NCBI GenBank assembly: GCA_007124075.1
Contig: SLFV01000204.1
Coordinates: forward strand, 1 to 11,225
Length of the DNA: 11,225 nt
Reading direction: 5' to 3'
Source: Roseimaritima sp.
GTDB lineage: Bacteria > Planctomycetota > Planctomycetia > Pirellulales > Pirellulaceae
Made by a program: the position numbers and the translations under genes. The notes below the pieces were generated by a model, which was not told where the DNA came from, made no database searches, and was given only the letters and a program-made list of their open reading frames with translations. Positions 1-6,172 of the stretch are shown here, piece after piece (within the stretch, counting starts at the first letter, position 1; every line of letters begins with the position of its first letter).

Positions 1-120
1 CGCGTATATCGCCAACAGGTGCGAACTCTTCCCGCTGCCACTGCGGCCGATAAACTGCAGTGCTTGCAACGGTTGCTGGACCATCGGTAGCCACGGTCGG
101 ATATCCGCCACAGTCAACAT
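1..120 (-). CDS. P-loop NTPase, N-terminal fragment (cut by left edge)
   Basis: The minus-strand frame starts at an ATG (118-120) and stays open to the window edge, giving 40 residues. It contains a clear Walker A motif, GRSGSGKS (residues 25-32, pattern G-x4-G-K-S), preceded by a short hydrophobic strand (LQFI), so the protein binds ATP or GTP. The motif sits unusually close to the N-terminus. What follows (SHLLAIYA) does not identify a subfamily: an AAA-type ATPase, an ABC-type ATPase or another P-loop protein all remain possible, and no Walker B or signature motif is inside the window. No strong ribosome-binding site is visible, and an in-frame TTG at 139-141 is an alternative start. It is transcribed divergently from the methyltransferase gene to its right. 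Confidence 0.6.
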   Translation of the reverse strand, partial: MLTVADIRPWLPMVQQPLQALQFIGRSGSGKSSHLLAIYA

Positions 121-197
121 GATGCGGTCTTTTGTGGTCAATTCACCAAACGGGTTGCGGCGAAGGTTCAACGCTGCAAACGGCAACCAGGACCCTG

Positions 198-212
198 ATC
201 GGTGTGACCGAT
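198..212. promoter_or_regulatory. Perfect short dyad in divergent intergenic region
   Basis: ATCGGT (198-203) and ACCGAT (207-212) form a perfect 6-bp inverted repeat around a 3-bp spacer. It lies in the roughly 220-bp region between two divergent genes, the P-loop protein and the methyltransferase. The symmetry and position suit a small dimeric operator, but a 6-bp dyad can arise by chance. I found no convincing -35/-10 pair in this intergenic region. Confidence 0.2.
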
Positions 213-341
213 TGTGGTTCTTCGTCATGGCATCGTTGGCAGTTGCCTCTTGGTGTAAGCTTTGCGGGTAAGTGGCGTCCGCCGTCACGTACGCTGGCCA
301 TTTGACCAACAGGCCACCGATTGCCTAAGGGGATATCGATT

Positions 342-950
342 TTGGGAGATGACTTGCTCTTGCGTTTGGCGTTTGTCGCGGTAATTGTTATCGCAACGAT
401 CACCTCCGTCCACCATCGTCGCAACGCTGACCGGACGGGAGGTAGCTTGCTCAGGTCACCTGAAAGTCGCCGATTTTTGGGCTGCTTGCGAGTCAGTGCG
501 ATCGCGAATTGGTGCAGCGTTCTGGTTTACCTGCTGTACCCGCCTGCGGTCGCTTGGGCTTCGCTCCCGTTGCCCCGAAGCCTGCGCTGGGCGGGATTCG
601 TTTCCGCCACAGGCTGTGTGGGGCTGATGTCTTGGACACTGTCCAGTTTGGGACGCAATCTGGCGGACGCTGCAGCAATACGCAGCCAAGCCCAATTGGT
701 GACGACCGGGCCTTATCGTTGGATCCGGCATCCTTACTACGTGACGACGCTGTTGCTCATGACATCGGCCACGGTCCTGACCGCCAATGGCCTGGTTGGC
801 TTGACCAGTCTGCTAGTGTTGGCCCTGCTGTTTTCTCGCACACCACACGAAGAAGCAATGCTGATCCAACGGTTTGGCGATGAATATCGTGCCTACGCCA
901 CCGGCACGAATCGGTTTTTTCCAAGCTGGAAATCGATACGTGGGCGTTGA
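342..950 (+). CDS. ICMT/PEMT-type membrane methyltransferase
   Basis: This is a small integral membrane protein of about 202 residues. It has hydrophobic segments near residues 5-22, 54-74, 83-103, 131-148 and 150-164. The family signature GPYRWIRHPYY (residues 123-133) is followed by EE (170-171) and RFGDEYRAY. This matches the S-adenosylmethionine-binding C-terminal half of the isoprenylcysteine carboxyl methyltransferase / phospholipid N-methyltransferase superfamily. Bacterial members methylate lipids or other small hydrophobic acceptors; the substrate cannot be read from the sequence. No ATG starts the frame. TTG at 342 is chosen because AAGGGG (327-332) lies 9 nt upstream. TTG at 321 (7 residues longer) and TTG at 354 are alternatives. 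The gene ends 20 bp before the convergent stop codon of the 106-residue protein. Confidence 0.85.
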   Translation: MGDDLLLRLAFVAVIVIATITSVHHRRNADRTGGSLLRSPESRRFLGCLRVSAIANWCSVLVYLLYPPAVAWASLPLPRSLRWAGFVSATGCVGLMSWTLSSLGRNLADAAAIRSQAQLVTTGPYRWIRHPYYVTTLLLMTSATVLTANGLVGLTSLLVLALLFSRTPHEEAMLIQRFGDEYRAYATGTNRFFPSWKSIRGR

Positions 951-953
951 TTT

Positions 954-979
954 GCAGCCGACGCTAACGCTTAGGCTGC
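954..979. terminator. Inverted repeat between convergent genes
   Basis: GCAGCC (954-959) and GGCTGC (974-979) form a perfect 6-bp stem with a 14-nt loop. It spans the 20-bp gap between two convergent stop codons and overlaps the last codons of the minus-strand gene. The position suits a bidirectional terminator. No T-run follows on either strand, so it is at best a weak intrinsic terminator. Confidence 0.25.
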
Positions 980-1291
980 CCGCCGCTGCGGTTCGCTTGG
1001 TTGTTCCGCGTCTGAAATTGGAAACTGGAAGATCGAATCCGACAGGGAAGGGTGCCCCGTGGAGAGCTTAGCCAGCGGTTGCCCGTCCGTTGTTGAGATC
1101 TTCAGTTCTTCCTCCTCGATAAACCAAACCGCGCGGTAGCCCGGAAGCTGAAAAACCTGGCCGCAGTAAAAGCCCTTCCGAATCAGAATGGACTCCGCAG
1201 CCTGGGATGCGTCGCTAAAGTCAGGAACATGCTGCCTCAGCCAAGACCGCAGGAGTTCTCGAACGGCTTGCAACCGTTGCGAATTGGTCAT
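971..1291 (-). CDS. Conserved-looking protein of unknown function, 106 aa
   Basis: This is a soluble 106-residue protein with no signal peptide or membrane segment. The N-terminal part (MTNSQRLQAVRELLRSW) looks like an amphipathic helix. It is followed by a compact region containing FYCGQVFQLPGYRAVWFIEEEELKI (residues 41-65), with alternating beta-strand character and an acidic EEEE run. The C-terminal 20 residues are polar and probably disordered. I do not recognise a domain and give no function. The ATG at 1289-1291 is preceded by AGGA at a 6-nt spacing, which supports this start over the frame's upstream extension; that extension overlaps the cytochrome gene and looks non-coding. The gene lies about 200 bp downstream of the cytochrome on the same strand and could share its transcript. 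Confidence 0.75.
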   Translation of the reverse strand: MTNSQRLQAVRELLRSWLRQHVPDFSDASQAAESILIRKGFYCGQVFQLPGYRAVWFIEEEELKISTTDGQPLAKLSTGHPSLSDSIFQFPISDAEQPSEPQRRAA

Positions 1292-1494
1292 TGAGCGTCC
1301 TACCCCAAAAGATATCGTCACGGATTCACCTGCAAGATAACTTCGGCACTTGCGATCGATTTCTGCGTTCCAATGGATCGACGTGTTATCTGGGACGCAA
1401 ATTGCCCAAACTTCCGAAACCCCCTTCCGGTTAGTGGTTTCTGTGCCGTTCCCCGGGCCAGCCCGCTCGCAAGCTGCCAACGGTCTGCACGCGG
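1292..1494. other. Intergenic region, no gene seen
   Basis: This 203-bp gap separates the cytochrome stop codon from the start of the 106-residue protein gene. Its only structure is a weak inverted repeat, GAAACC (1416-1421) with GGTTTC (1436-1441), a 6-bp stem with a 14-nt loop and no T-run. The ribosome-binding site of the 106-residue gene (AGGA) lies at its left end. No RNA gene or convincing promoter was seen. Confidence 0.5.
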
Positions 1495-2646
1495 TTACTG
1501 CGGCTGCGCAGGTCCCGGCGAGGTGGAGTGGTCGCTGCGGTTCGCCTTGGGTCGGCGGATCCAATGATCGGTGAACCATAAATGCTGCACGGTGGAGGCT
1601 TTGGGCATGTGGCACGAAATGCAGTCGGAATCGTTCGGCATGACATTGCAGGCTGCAATCGGATGGTGTGACGGATCGTGGCAAGCCGTACAGGTTTTGT
1701 TGTAAAAGGCCGGGTCGGTGCGGGCGGGTGAATGCGGGTCGTGACAGGTGATACAATCCAACCGGGCACCGGACTGGCTAAGCACGGATTGCTGAGTGAA
1801 GCATCGGCTTTGCACCAAACCCACCGACGCAAAGCGGGCTAAGCGATCTGCCGCCTCCACGGTTACTTCATCTGCGGTCATCTGGTCATCCCGCCGATGG
1901 CACTCGCCGCACCGCCGCACCGATTCCAGCGGGCTGAGTGCTGGCCAGTCGGTTAACGTGGCAGTCTCACCAGCGGAGGCAACATGCTGGCTGGCTCCCG
2001 GATGGCAGCGCGCACAGGAAACCCCGGCTACCATTTGTCCCAGATCAATGCGGCCGTCATCGCTGGGCAAATATGTCGCATGACAACCAAAGCAGTCAGC
2101 CGTCTGATGTGGGTCATGAACAATGCCTAACGAAGCCGGATCGCGATCTGCGGCCTCGCTGCCAGGGGTCAGCCCCAGTCGATCGCCTTTGTACCAACTG
2201 ACATGCAACTGGCTGGATTCAATCTGTCCCGCAAGGTTTTTCCAAACGGCGACCGGGGTCAAGGCATGCTGCCCAGAACCAAAAATCCAATCGACCGAAA
2301 TCGCTTGCGGCAACCGCTCCGTGGTCAACCGTAGTTGTTGATTATCGCTGAAAAATTGAAATCGTCCCAAATCGCTGTCCAGTTCACGATTGGCGAACAA
2401 GGCCTGCAACTCCGGAACCGTAGCTGGTCGCAACGTCCGCCGATGGGGTGCCCGCTGGAACCGGTCAACGATGTCTGCATGACATTCCGCACACGATCGG
2501 GAATCCAATCGATTGGACGCCGAAGCCAACGTGGGAACGGGAGCGTCAACTGTGCGGTGTTGCCAGCCGATCACAATACCAGCCGCTAGACCGCAGCACA
2601 GGAATGCGGCGGCGAATAAACGCCAATGAAAGATCGGATTTTCCAT
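1495..2646 (-). CDS. Membrane-anchored heptaheme cytochrome c
   Basis: The protein has 383 residues and seven CxxCH c-type heme-binding motifs: CAECH (52-56), CFGCH (185-189), CARCH (211-215), CGECH (246-250), CITCH (298-302), CTACH (319-323) and CISCH (342-346). An uncleaved-looking hydrophobic N-terminus (about residues 9-27) should export and anchor it, so the hemes face the periplasm. Scattered histidines (for example H68, H127, H148, H177 and H180) could be distal heme ligands. The C-terminal end, CHMPK followed by FTDHWIRRP, resembles planctomycete and other multiheme cytochromes that continue into TPR repeats, but this one stops after a short polar tail. The likely role is electron transfer; no catalytic motif was identified. 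ATG at 2644-2646 is preferred over an in-frame TTG at 2656-2658. The gene follows the GT-C-like gene by 78 bp. Confidence 0.88.
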   Translation of the reverse strand: MENPIFHWRLFAAAFLCCGLAAGIVIGWQHRTVDAPVPTLASASNRLDSRSCAECHADIVDRFQRAPHRRTLRPATVPELQALFANRELDSDLGRFQFFSDNQQLRLTTERLPQAISVDWIFGSGQHALTPVAVWKNLAGQIESSQLHVSWYKGDRLGLTPGSEAADRDPASLGIVHDPHQTADCFGCHATYLPSDDGRIDLGQMVAGVSCARCHPGASQHVASAGETATLTDWPALSPLESVRRCGECHRRDDQMTADEVTVEAADRLARFASVGLVQSRCFTQQSVLSQSGARLDCITCHDPHSPARTDPAFYNKTCTACHDPSHHPIAACNVMPNDSDCISCHMPKASTVQHLWFTDHWIRRPKANRSDHSTSPGPAQPQ

Positions 2647-2677
2647 CGCTCCGGTCAACTGAGACGATCACGGTATC

Positions 2678-2711
2678 GTCAGGCCCCAGAGTATCTGCTC
2701 TGCCGCCTGAC
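2678..2711 (-). terminator. Nested hairpin after the GT-C-like gene
   Basis: This is a two-tier stem. GTCAGGC (2678-2684) pairs with GCCTGAC (2705-2711), and CAGAG (2687-2691) pairs with CTCTG (2698-2702). A symmetrical CC/CC internal loop (GG/GG on the minus strand) separates the two stems, and the apical loop has 6 nt. It begins 14 bp past the minus-strand stop codon of the GT-C-like gene and lies 31 bp before the cytochrome start. No T-run follows in the minus direction. It may be a factor-assisted terminator, an mRNA-stabilising or processing hairpin, or a leader element of the cytochrome gene. Confidence 0.45.
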
Positions 2712-2724
2712 CTAGTATTCCGCA

Positions 2725-4929
2725 CTAGTGTACTGTGGGGATGTCCAGTCGGCCAATCAATTCCGTTGCCAAACGTCCCACCGGTTGTTCAGGGGCCTCC
2801 TCCGCCAATTGCGTCAGCTCCATGATTGCGGCTTCGGACCCGCCGAATTCCAGCCGTAGCGAGGCGACCGCGTAACGGGTTTCCAGCGCACGATCGCCAT
2901 CCTGCTGCAGCGTTTCTAACGCTGCGGCGACTTGTCCCTGAGCATACGCGGTCGCAGCCTTCTGGAATGATGGCGTTGCCGCCGGGTCGGTTCGTCCTGC
3001 CAGCGTCTGGTTGACTACGCGGCGAAAAACCGAGGCTTGGCCCGCCATTCGCACCTCCCAATCAAACAGATCCGCGTGGCAGCGTTTGGACGGAAGATCC
3101 GCCTGCCGCTCGCGACCGGTACGCTGCAAATGTCGCAACACTCGAAGTGCAGCTCGGGGCAATCCCATCGCCCGCAGCAACTCGGCTTGCCGAATCGCTA
3201 GATTTGTATCATCCCATTCGGGGCGCAAACCAAAGCGGTCGCGATCAAAGACGCTGCCCGAAGATTGCGGCGGCCGGTACTGCCAATCCCCAAATTCGAC
3301 GTAATCCTGGAACCGTATGGCTAACAAAATCGAATCATTCAGCTCGCTGGAGCCAGCGCGCCCTAGCGCCAGGATCGGGCCGTCGATCGCCAGCGGCCGC
3401 CAGAGGGTTTGTCGTAATCCGGCGATCAATGCGGTGTCATTGGTATCGACCAGCAGCATCTCCGTTTGACGGCCCAGCAACGGCAACCACCAACCACCCT
3501 GGCGATTATCGCTGCGTTGATGGTAACCACGTCGGCCGTGACGTAGATCATCGCGTAACAGGTGATAATCCATCAGTCGTCCTCCTAGCAGGGCACGGTG
3601 TGGGATGTCATGCACCTGCAGCCCGCGACCGTCCCAGGCCAACATGCCAGCGGTGCGAACGCTGTCAGCCCACGCGGTTTGCTCCAGTGATTTTCCCGCC
3701 AAAGTTCGCTCCAAAAAACGAATATCAAGGGCTTCCACCAATCCGTAACCCAACCCCTGACGGGCAAAAGCAAACAGCGATATCAAGAACAGAACCACCA
3801 GCAGGGCCAAACCAAACACGTGCAGGTGGCTTTCCCGAGTCAGATGTCGAGCATGGCCCGTCACCGGTTCACCCTGCTCAGCCGCATCGCCTGGCTGGTT
3901 CGCGCCAGACACTGCATACGATCTGCCCAGCAGAAACAGGAGCGGAACCGCTGCCAGCGACATCATGCCTACGTTGTGCCACGCGGCGACCTGTACACCC
4001 ACCAGTATGGGGATTGCCGCGTTCCGCATCTTCTGGCATGCAATCTGAAACAGAATCGCCAAGGTCAGCGCCACGAAGCTCAACGCCTGCCAGGGTGGAA
4101 AACCGGTAATACCGCTTGCCCATGGCCCTTCGTTCAACCACCAACCCTGCGGGAAGGCAAGCGGAAAGGTGATCCGCAGCGAATCCGCAAGTGTCCACCA
4201 GCCACGCGGAGTTAGCGAACTGGCAGCAACCGCTAACAGCAGGCCCCAGCCGATTGTGATTGCTGGAGTGCGCTGCGGTTGCCGCCGAGCCAAGTTCCAG
4301 GCCGCAAGTGACAGCAAACCCAGCACAACGCGCGGAGCAAAATTGGCCCACAGCAACAAAATGATGGGGCAAATCAACCGTCGCTGCCAGCGATTGGGGC
4401 GGTGCGAATGCGCCCCCCAGCCAAGCAGCAGGAAAAAGCCAAAGTCCAGCCCAAGTGCCGATGGTTCCAGGGCTGGCGAGGCACAAATCAAAACCAAGCC
4501 CGCCGTAACGGCTCGCCACCAGTGCCTGCCCAAGATCATCCGCCAACTGAACCAAGCCAATGCTGCGACGACCAGCGGTCGCACGGTGGCCAGCCCCGCC
4601 AGACCCAGCAAATGGAAAGTTGCCAGGATCGGAACGCCTCCCAGCCAGTCAGCGTCGGCCAATGTTTCGTCCACCAGCAGCATCCGGCTGGGATGCCAAT
4701 TCCCTTTTAGAAGCTCGCGGCCGCGACTGAGCTGCCACCAGAGGTCATCCGTTGCAACCGGCTGAAACGCGATCAGCGCAGCACAGCAGCCATACCAAGC
4801 AAGCGGCAGGATTGGTTTGACGACCGTGGCGCGTTCGCCGGCTGACCCCTGGTTCGCAGCAAAACCCACCGACGCGGAGGGTGTGCGGGGTCTATGTCGA
4901 TGCGACCGAGAATGAAAACGTTTAGCCAT
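2725..4929 (-). CDS. GT-C-like polytopic membrane protein with helical C-terminal tail
   Basis: The protein has 734 residues. A basic N-terminus (1-37) is followed by about ten hydrophobic segments between residues 38 and 390, then a soluble C-terminal half. Directly after the first membrane segment is ATDDLWWQLSRGRELL (59-74). Its acidic pair and 'DLWW.L..GR' pattern are typical of uncharacterised GT-C-fold membrane glycosyltransferase-like proteins. The segment LLWANFAPRVVLG (193-205) corresponds to the usual WANxHG..xLG region of these proteins, but the His-Gly is absent. Residues about 570-734 are helical and TPR-like (for example AALETLQQDGDRALETRYA). By analogy it may transfer sugars from a lipid carrier on the outer face of the membrane, but neither donor nor acceptor is known. 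ATG at 4927-4929 is used; no clear ribosome-binding site is visible. Confidence 0.72.
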   Translation of the reverse strand: MAKRFHSRSHRHRPRTPSASVGFAANQGSAGERATVVKPILPLAWYGCCAALIAFQPVATDDLWWQLSRGRELLKGNWHPSRMLLVDETLADADWLGGVPILATFHLLGLAGLATVRPLVVAALAWFSWRMILGRHWWRAVTAGLVLICASPALEPSALGLDFGFFLLLGWGAHSHRPNRWQRRLICPIILLLWANFAPRVVLGLLSLAAWNLARRQPQRTPAITIGWGLLLAVAASSLTPRGWWTLADSLRITFPLAFPQGWWLNEGPWASGITGFPPWQALSFVALTLAILFQIACQKMRNAAIPILVGVQVAAWHNVGMMSLAAVPLLFLLGRSYAVSGANQPGDAAEQGEPVTGHARHLTRESHLHVFGLALLVVLFLISLFAFARQGLGYGLVEALDIRFLERTLAGKSLEQTAWADSVRTAGMLAWDGRGLQVHDIPHRALLGGRLMDYHLLRDDLRHGRRGYHQRSDNRQGGWWLPLLGRQTEMLLVDTNDTALIAGLRQTLWRPLAIDGPILALGRAGSSELNDSILLAIRFQDYVEFGDWQYRPPQSSGSVFDRDRFGLRPEWDDTNLAIRQAELLRAMGLPRAALRVLRHLQRTGRERQADLPSKRCHADLFDWEVRMAGQASVFRRVVNQTLAGRTDPAATPSFQKAATAYAQGQVAAALETLQQDGDRALETRYAVASLRLEFGGSEAAIMELTQLAEEAPEQPVGRLATELIGRLDIPTVH

Positions 4930-4939
4930 GACGTTTTAT

Positions 4940-4948
4940 TGGTATAAT
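4940..4948 (+). promoter_or_regulatory. Extended -10 promoter for the receiver gene
   Basis: TGG followed by TATAAT (4943-4948) is a perfect extended -10 element (TGnTATAAT) on the plus strand. Only a weak -35 match (TTTAGC, 4921-4926, 16-bp spacing) lies upstream, as is common for extended -10 promoters. Transcription would start near 4955, giving a leader of about 85 nt before the receiver start at 5041. The element sits just outside the start codon of the divergent GT-C-like gene, so the receiver promoter lies in that gene's leader. Whether planctomycete sigma factors use this consensus at this site is inferred. Confidence 0.45.
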
Positions 4949-5040
4949 GGATCCTGAGGTTACTGCCTGTTTTTATATTTACTAGCGAACCTGTTTTCCA
5001 CGGCTTGGTGTGTCTGACCACCGCAGTAGGAATTCTATCC

Positions 5041-5436
5041 GTGACGATCGAAATGAGCCGTTCCGAATCCAATACCTTTGACGTTTCTATTCTAATCGTC
5101 GATGACGATAAGGACATCCGCAGCAACGTCGCCGATATCCTGGTGGACTTGGGGTATGATGCGTGTACGGCAGGCGATGGCCCGCAGGCGATGGCGTTGG
5201 TGCAACAGCGCGGCTTTGATGTCGCTTTGCTGGATTTTCGGATGCCCGGCATGGATGGGCTGACGCTGTATCGCAAGATTTGCCAACTGCGTCCCGGGAT
5301 GGCTGGATTGCTGATCACCGCTTACGCTGCCGATGAATTGACCGACGAGGCATTGCAGGCTGGAATTCGTCAGGTGGTTCGCAAACCGTTTGATGTGCCC
5401 GAAATTTTAAAAACCATCGCCGCACTCGCGGGATAG
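5041..5436 (+). CDS. Stand-alone CheY-like response regulator receiver
   Basis: This is a 131-residue protein made of one receiver domain with every expected functional residue. It has an acidic metal-binding cluster DDD (21-23), the phosphoacceptor Asp65 in VALLDFRMPGMDG, a switch Thr93 in LLITAYA and a conserved Lys115 in VVRKPFD. No output domain follows, so it probably acts by protein-protein contact or as a phosphorelay intermediate. No histidine kinase lies in the window. GTG at 5041 is chosen because TAGGAA (5027-5032) lies at good spacing upstream. TTG at 5005 and ATG at 5053 are alternatives; the residues from 5005 to 5040 do not resemble receiver sequence. The gene is convergent with the NfeD gene, 11 bp between stop codons. 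Confidence 0.9.
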   Translation: MTIEMSRSESNTFDVSILIVDDDKDIRSNVADILVDLGYDACTAGDGPQAMALVQQRGFDVALLDFRMPGMDGLTLYRKICQLRPGMAGLLITAYAADELTDEALQAGIRQVVRKPFDVPEILKTIAALAG

Positions 5437-5447
5437 CGAACGCGTGC

Positions 5448-6008
5448 TTAGCGCAACGGTTCGTCAAAATCTTCAATCCCCAGCGATTCCACTGGGGTTT
5501 CCAAGTCAATTGCTTGCGATTCAGCCGGTTTTGCCGCTGCCGCTGGCTGGCGATCGGTTTTGGTAACGTGAATTTTTCCGCCCACCACGCTGTCAACGAC
5601 GATCGGTTGGCCTCTGTCAATCGCCAGGCCACTGCTGACCGCATCCAGCTTCTTGCCGCCAATCCGTACGATCCCATTGGGCAACAGATCGGTGACCGCT
5701 ACGCCCACCTGACCCAGGTACTCCTCGTTAAGCTGTCTGCGTTGTTCCACCATCGACTCCCCCAAAACGCGTTTGCCGATCGGTGTCCGTGGCCAGACTT
5801 GGATAAGGATGAAAATCATCACGGGGAGCAAGGTCAGGCCAATCGCCAGCGTCACGATCCCCATCGTCATGCTTTGCAAAAAACCAATCGTCACCGCTGC
5901 CACCAAAGCGGCACCCGCCAACAGCCCCAAGACCCCTCCGCTAGGAATCATGACTTCCATCACAAAGAGAAGAATAAAAGCTAGCAGGAGGATAATGACG
6001 TACAGCAT
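5448..6008 (-). CDS. NfeD-family membrane protein, short form
   Basis: The protein has 186 residues. Two to three hydrophobic segments (about 2-20, 24-44 and 50-71) include the family's IPSGGVLGLLAG turn. They are followed by an OB-fold-like C-terminal domain (about 99-150) with the usual GQVGVAVTDLLPNGIVRIGG and KLDAVSSG...DRGQPIVV pattern. The acidic C-terminal tail (151-186) is probably disordered. Short NfeD proteins usually work with SPFH/stomatin-like proteins in membrane organisation or quality control. No SPFH gene, and no ClpP-class protease domain as in long NfeD, is present in the window. The start is ATG at 6006-6008; its ribosome-binding site is weak. It is divergent from the TPR-ExbB-ExbD cluster. 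Confidence 0.85.
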   Translation of the reverse strand: MLYVIILLLAFILLFVMEVMIPSGGVLGLLAGAALVAAVTIGFLQSMTMGIVTLAIGLTLLPVMIFILIQVWPRTPIGKRVLGESMVEQRRQLNEEYLGQVGVAVTDLLPNGIVRIGGKKLDAVSSGLAIDRGQPIVVDSVVGGKIHVTKTDRQPAAAAKPAESQAIDLETPVESLGIEDFDEPLR

Positions 6009-6172
6009 GGTTGATCATCGGTTTGGAGAGCCTGGGCAACTTGTTTCCAAAATCTACCCTGAAATATCAGTTCTGATGACCCAGTATGCTGCTTTTCCGC
6101 ATCTGGATGTTGCGTCAGCTTGTCACGAATGCTATGACCGCGGTGGTCGAAATCCATTCTCAGGTTGCCTGG

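Noticed and set aside
1292..1756. N-terminal extension of the 106-aa gene frame up to 1756
   Set aside because: It overlaps the cytochrome gene in another frame and has Arg/Pro/His-rich shadow composition. The internal ATG at 1291 has a good ribosome-binding site.
3147..4109. Long plus-strand open frame (320 codons)
   Set aside because: It lies wholly antisense to the GT-C-like gene. Its translation is rich in Arg, Pro and Ser with no hydrophobic or motif pattern, as expected of a GC-rich antisense shadow.
6086..6172. Earlier ATG starts (6086, 6107, 6134) for the TPR protein
   Set aside because: They would place about 13-29 residues ahead of a textbook signal peptide and lack ribosome-binding sites.
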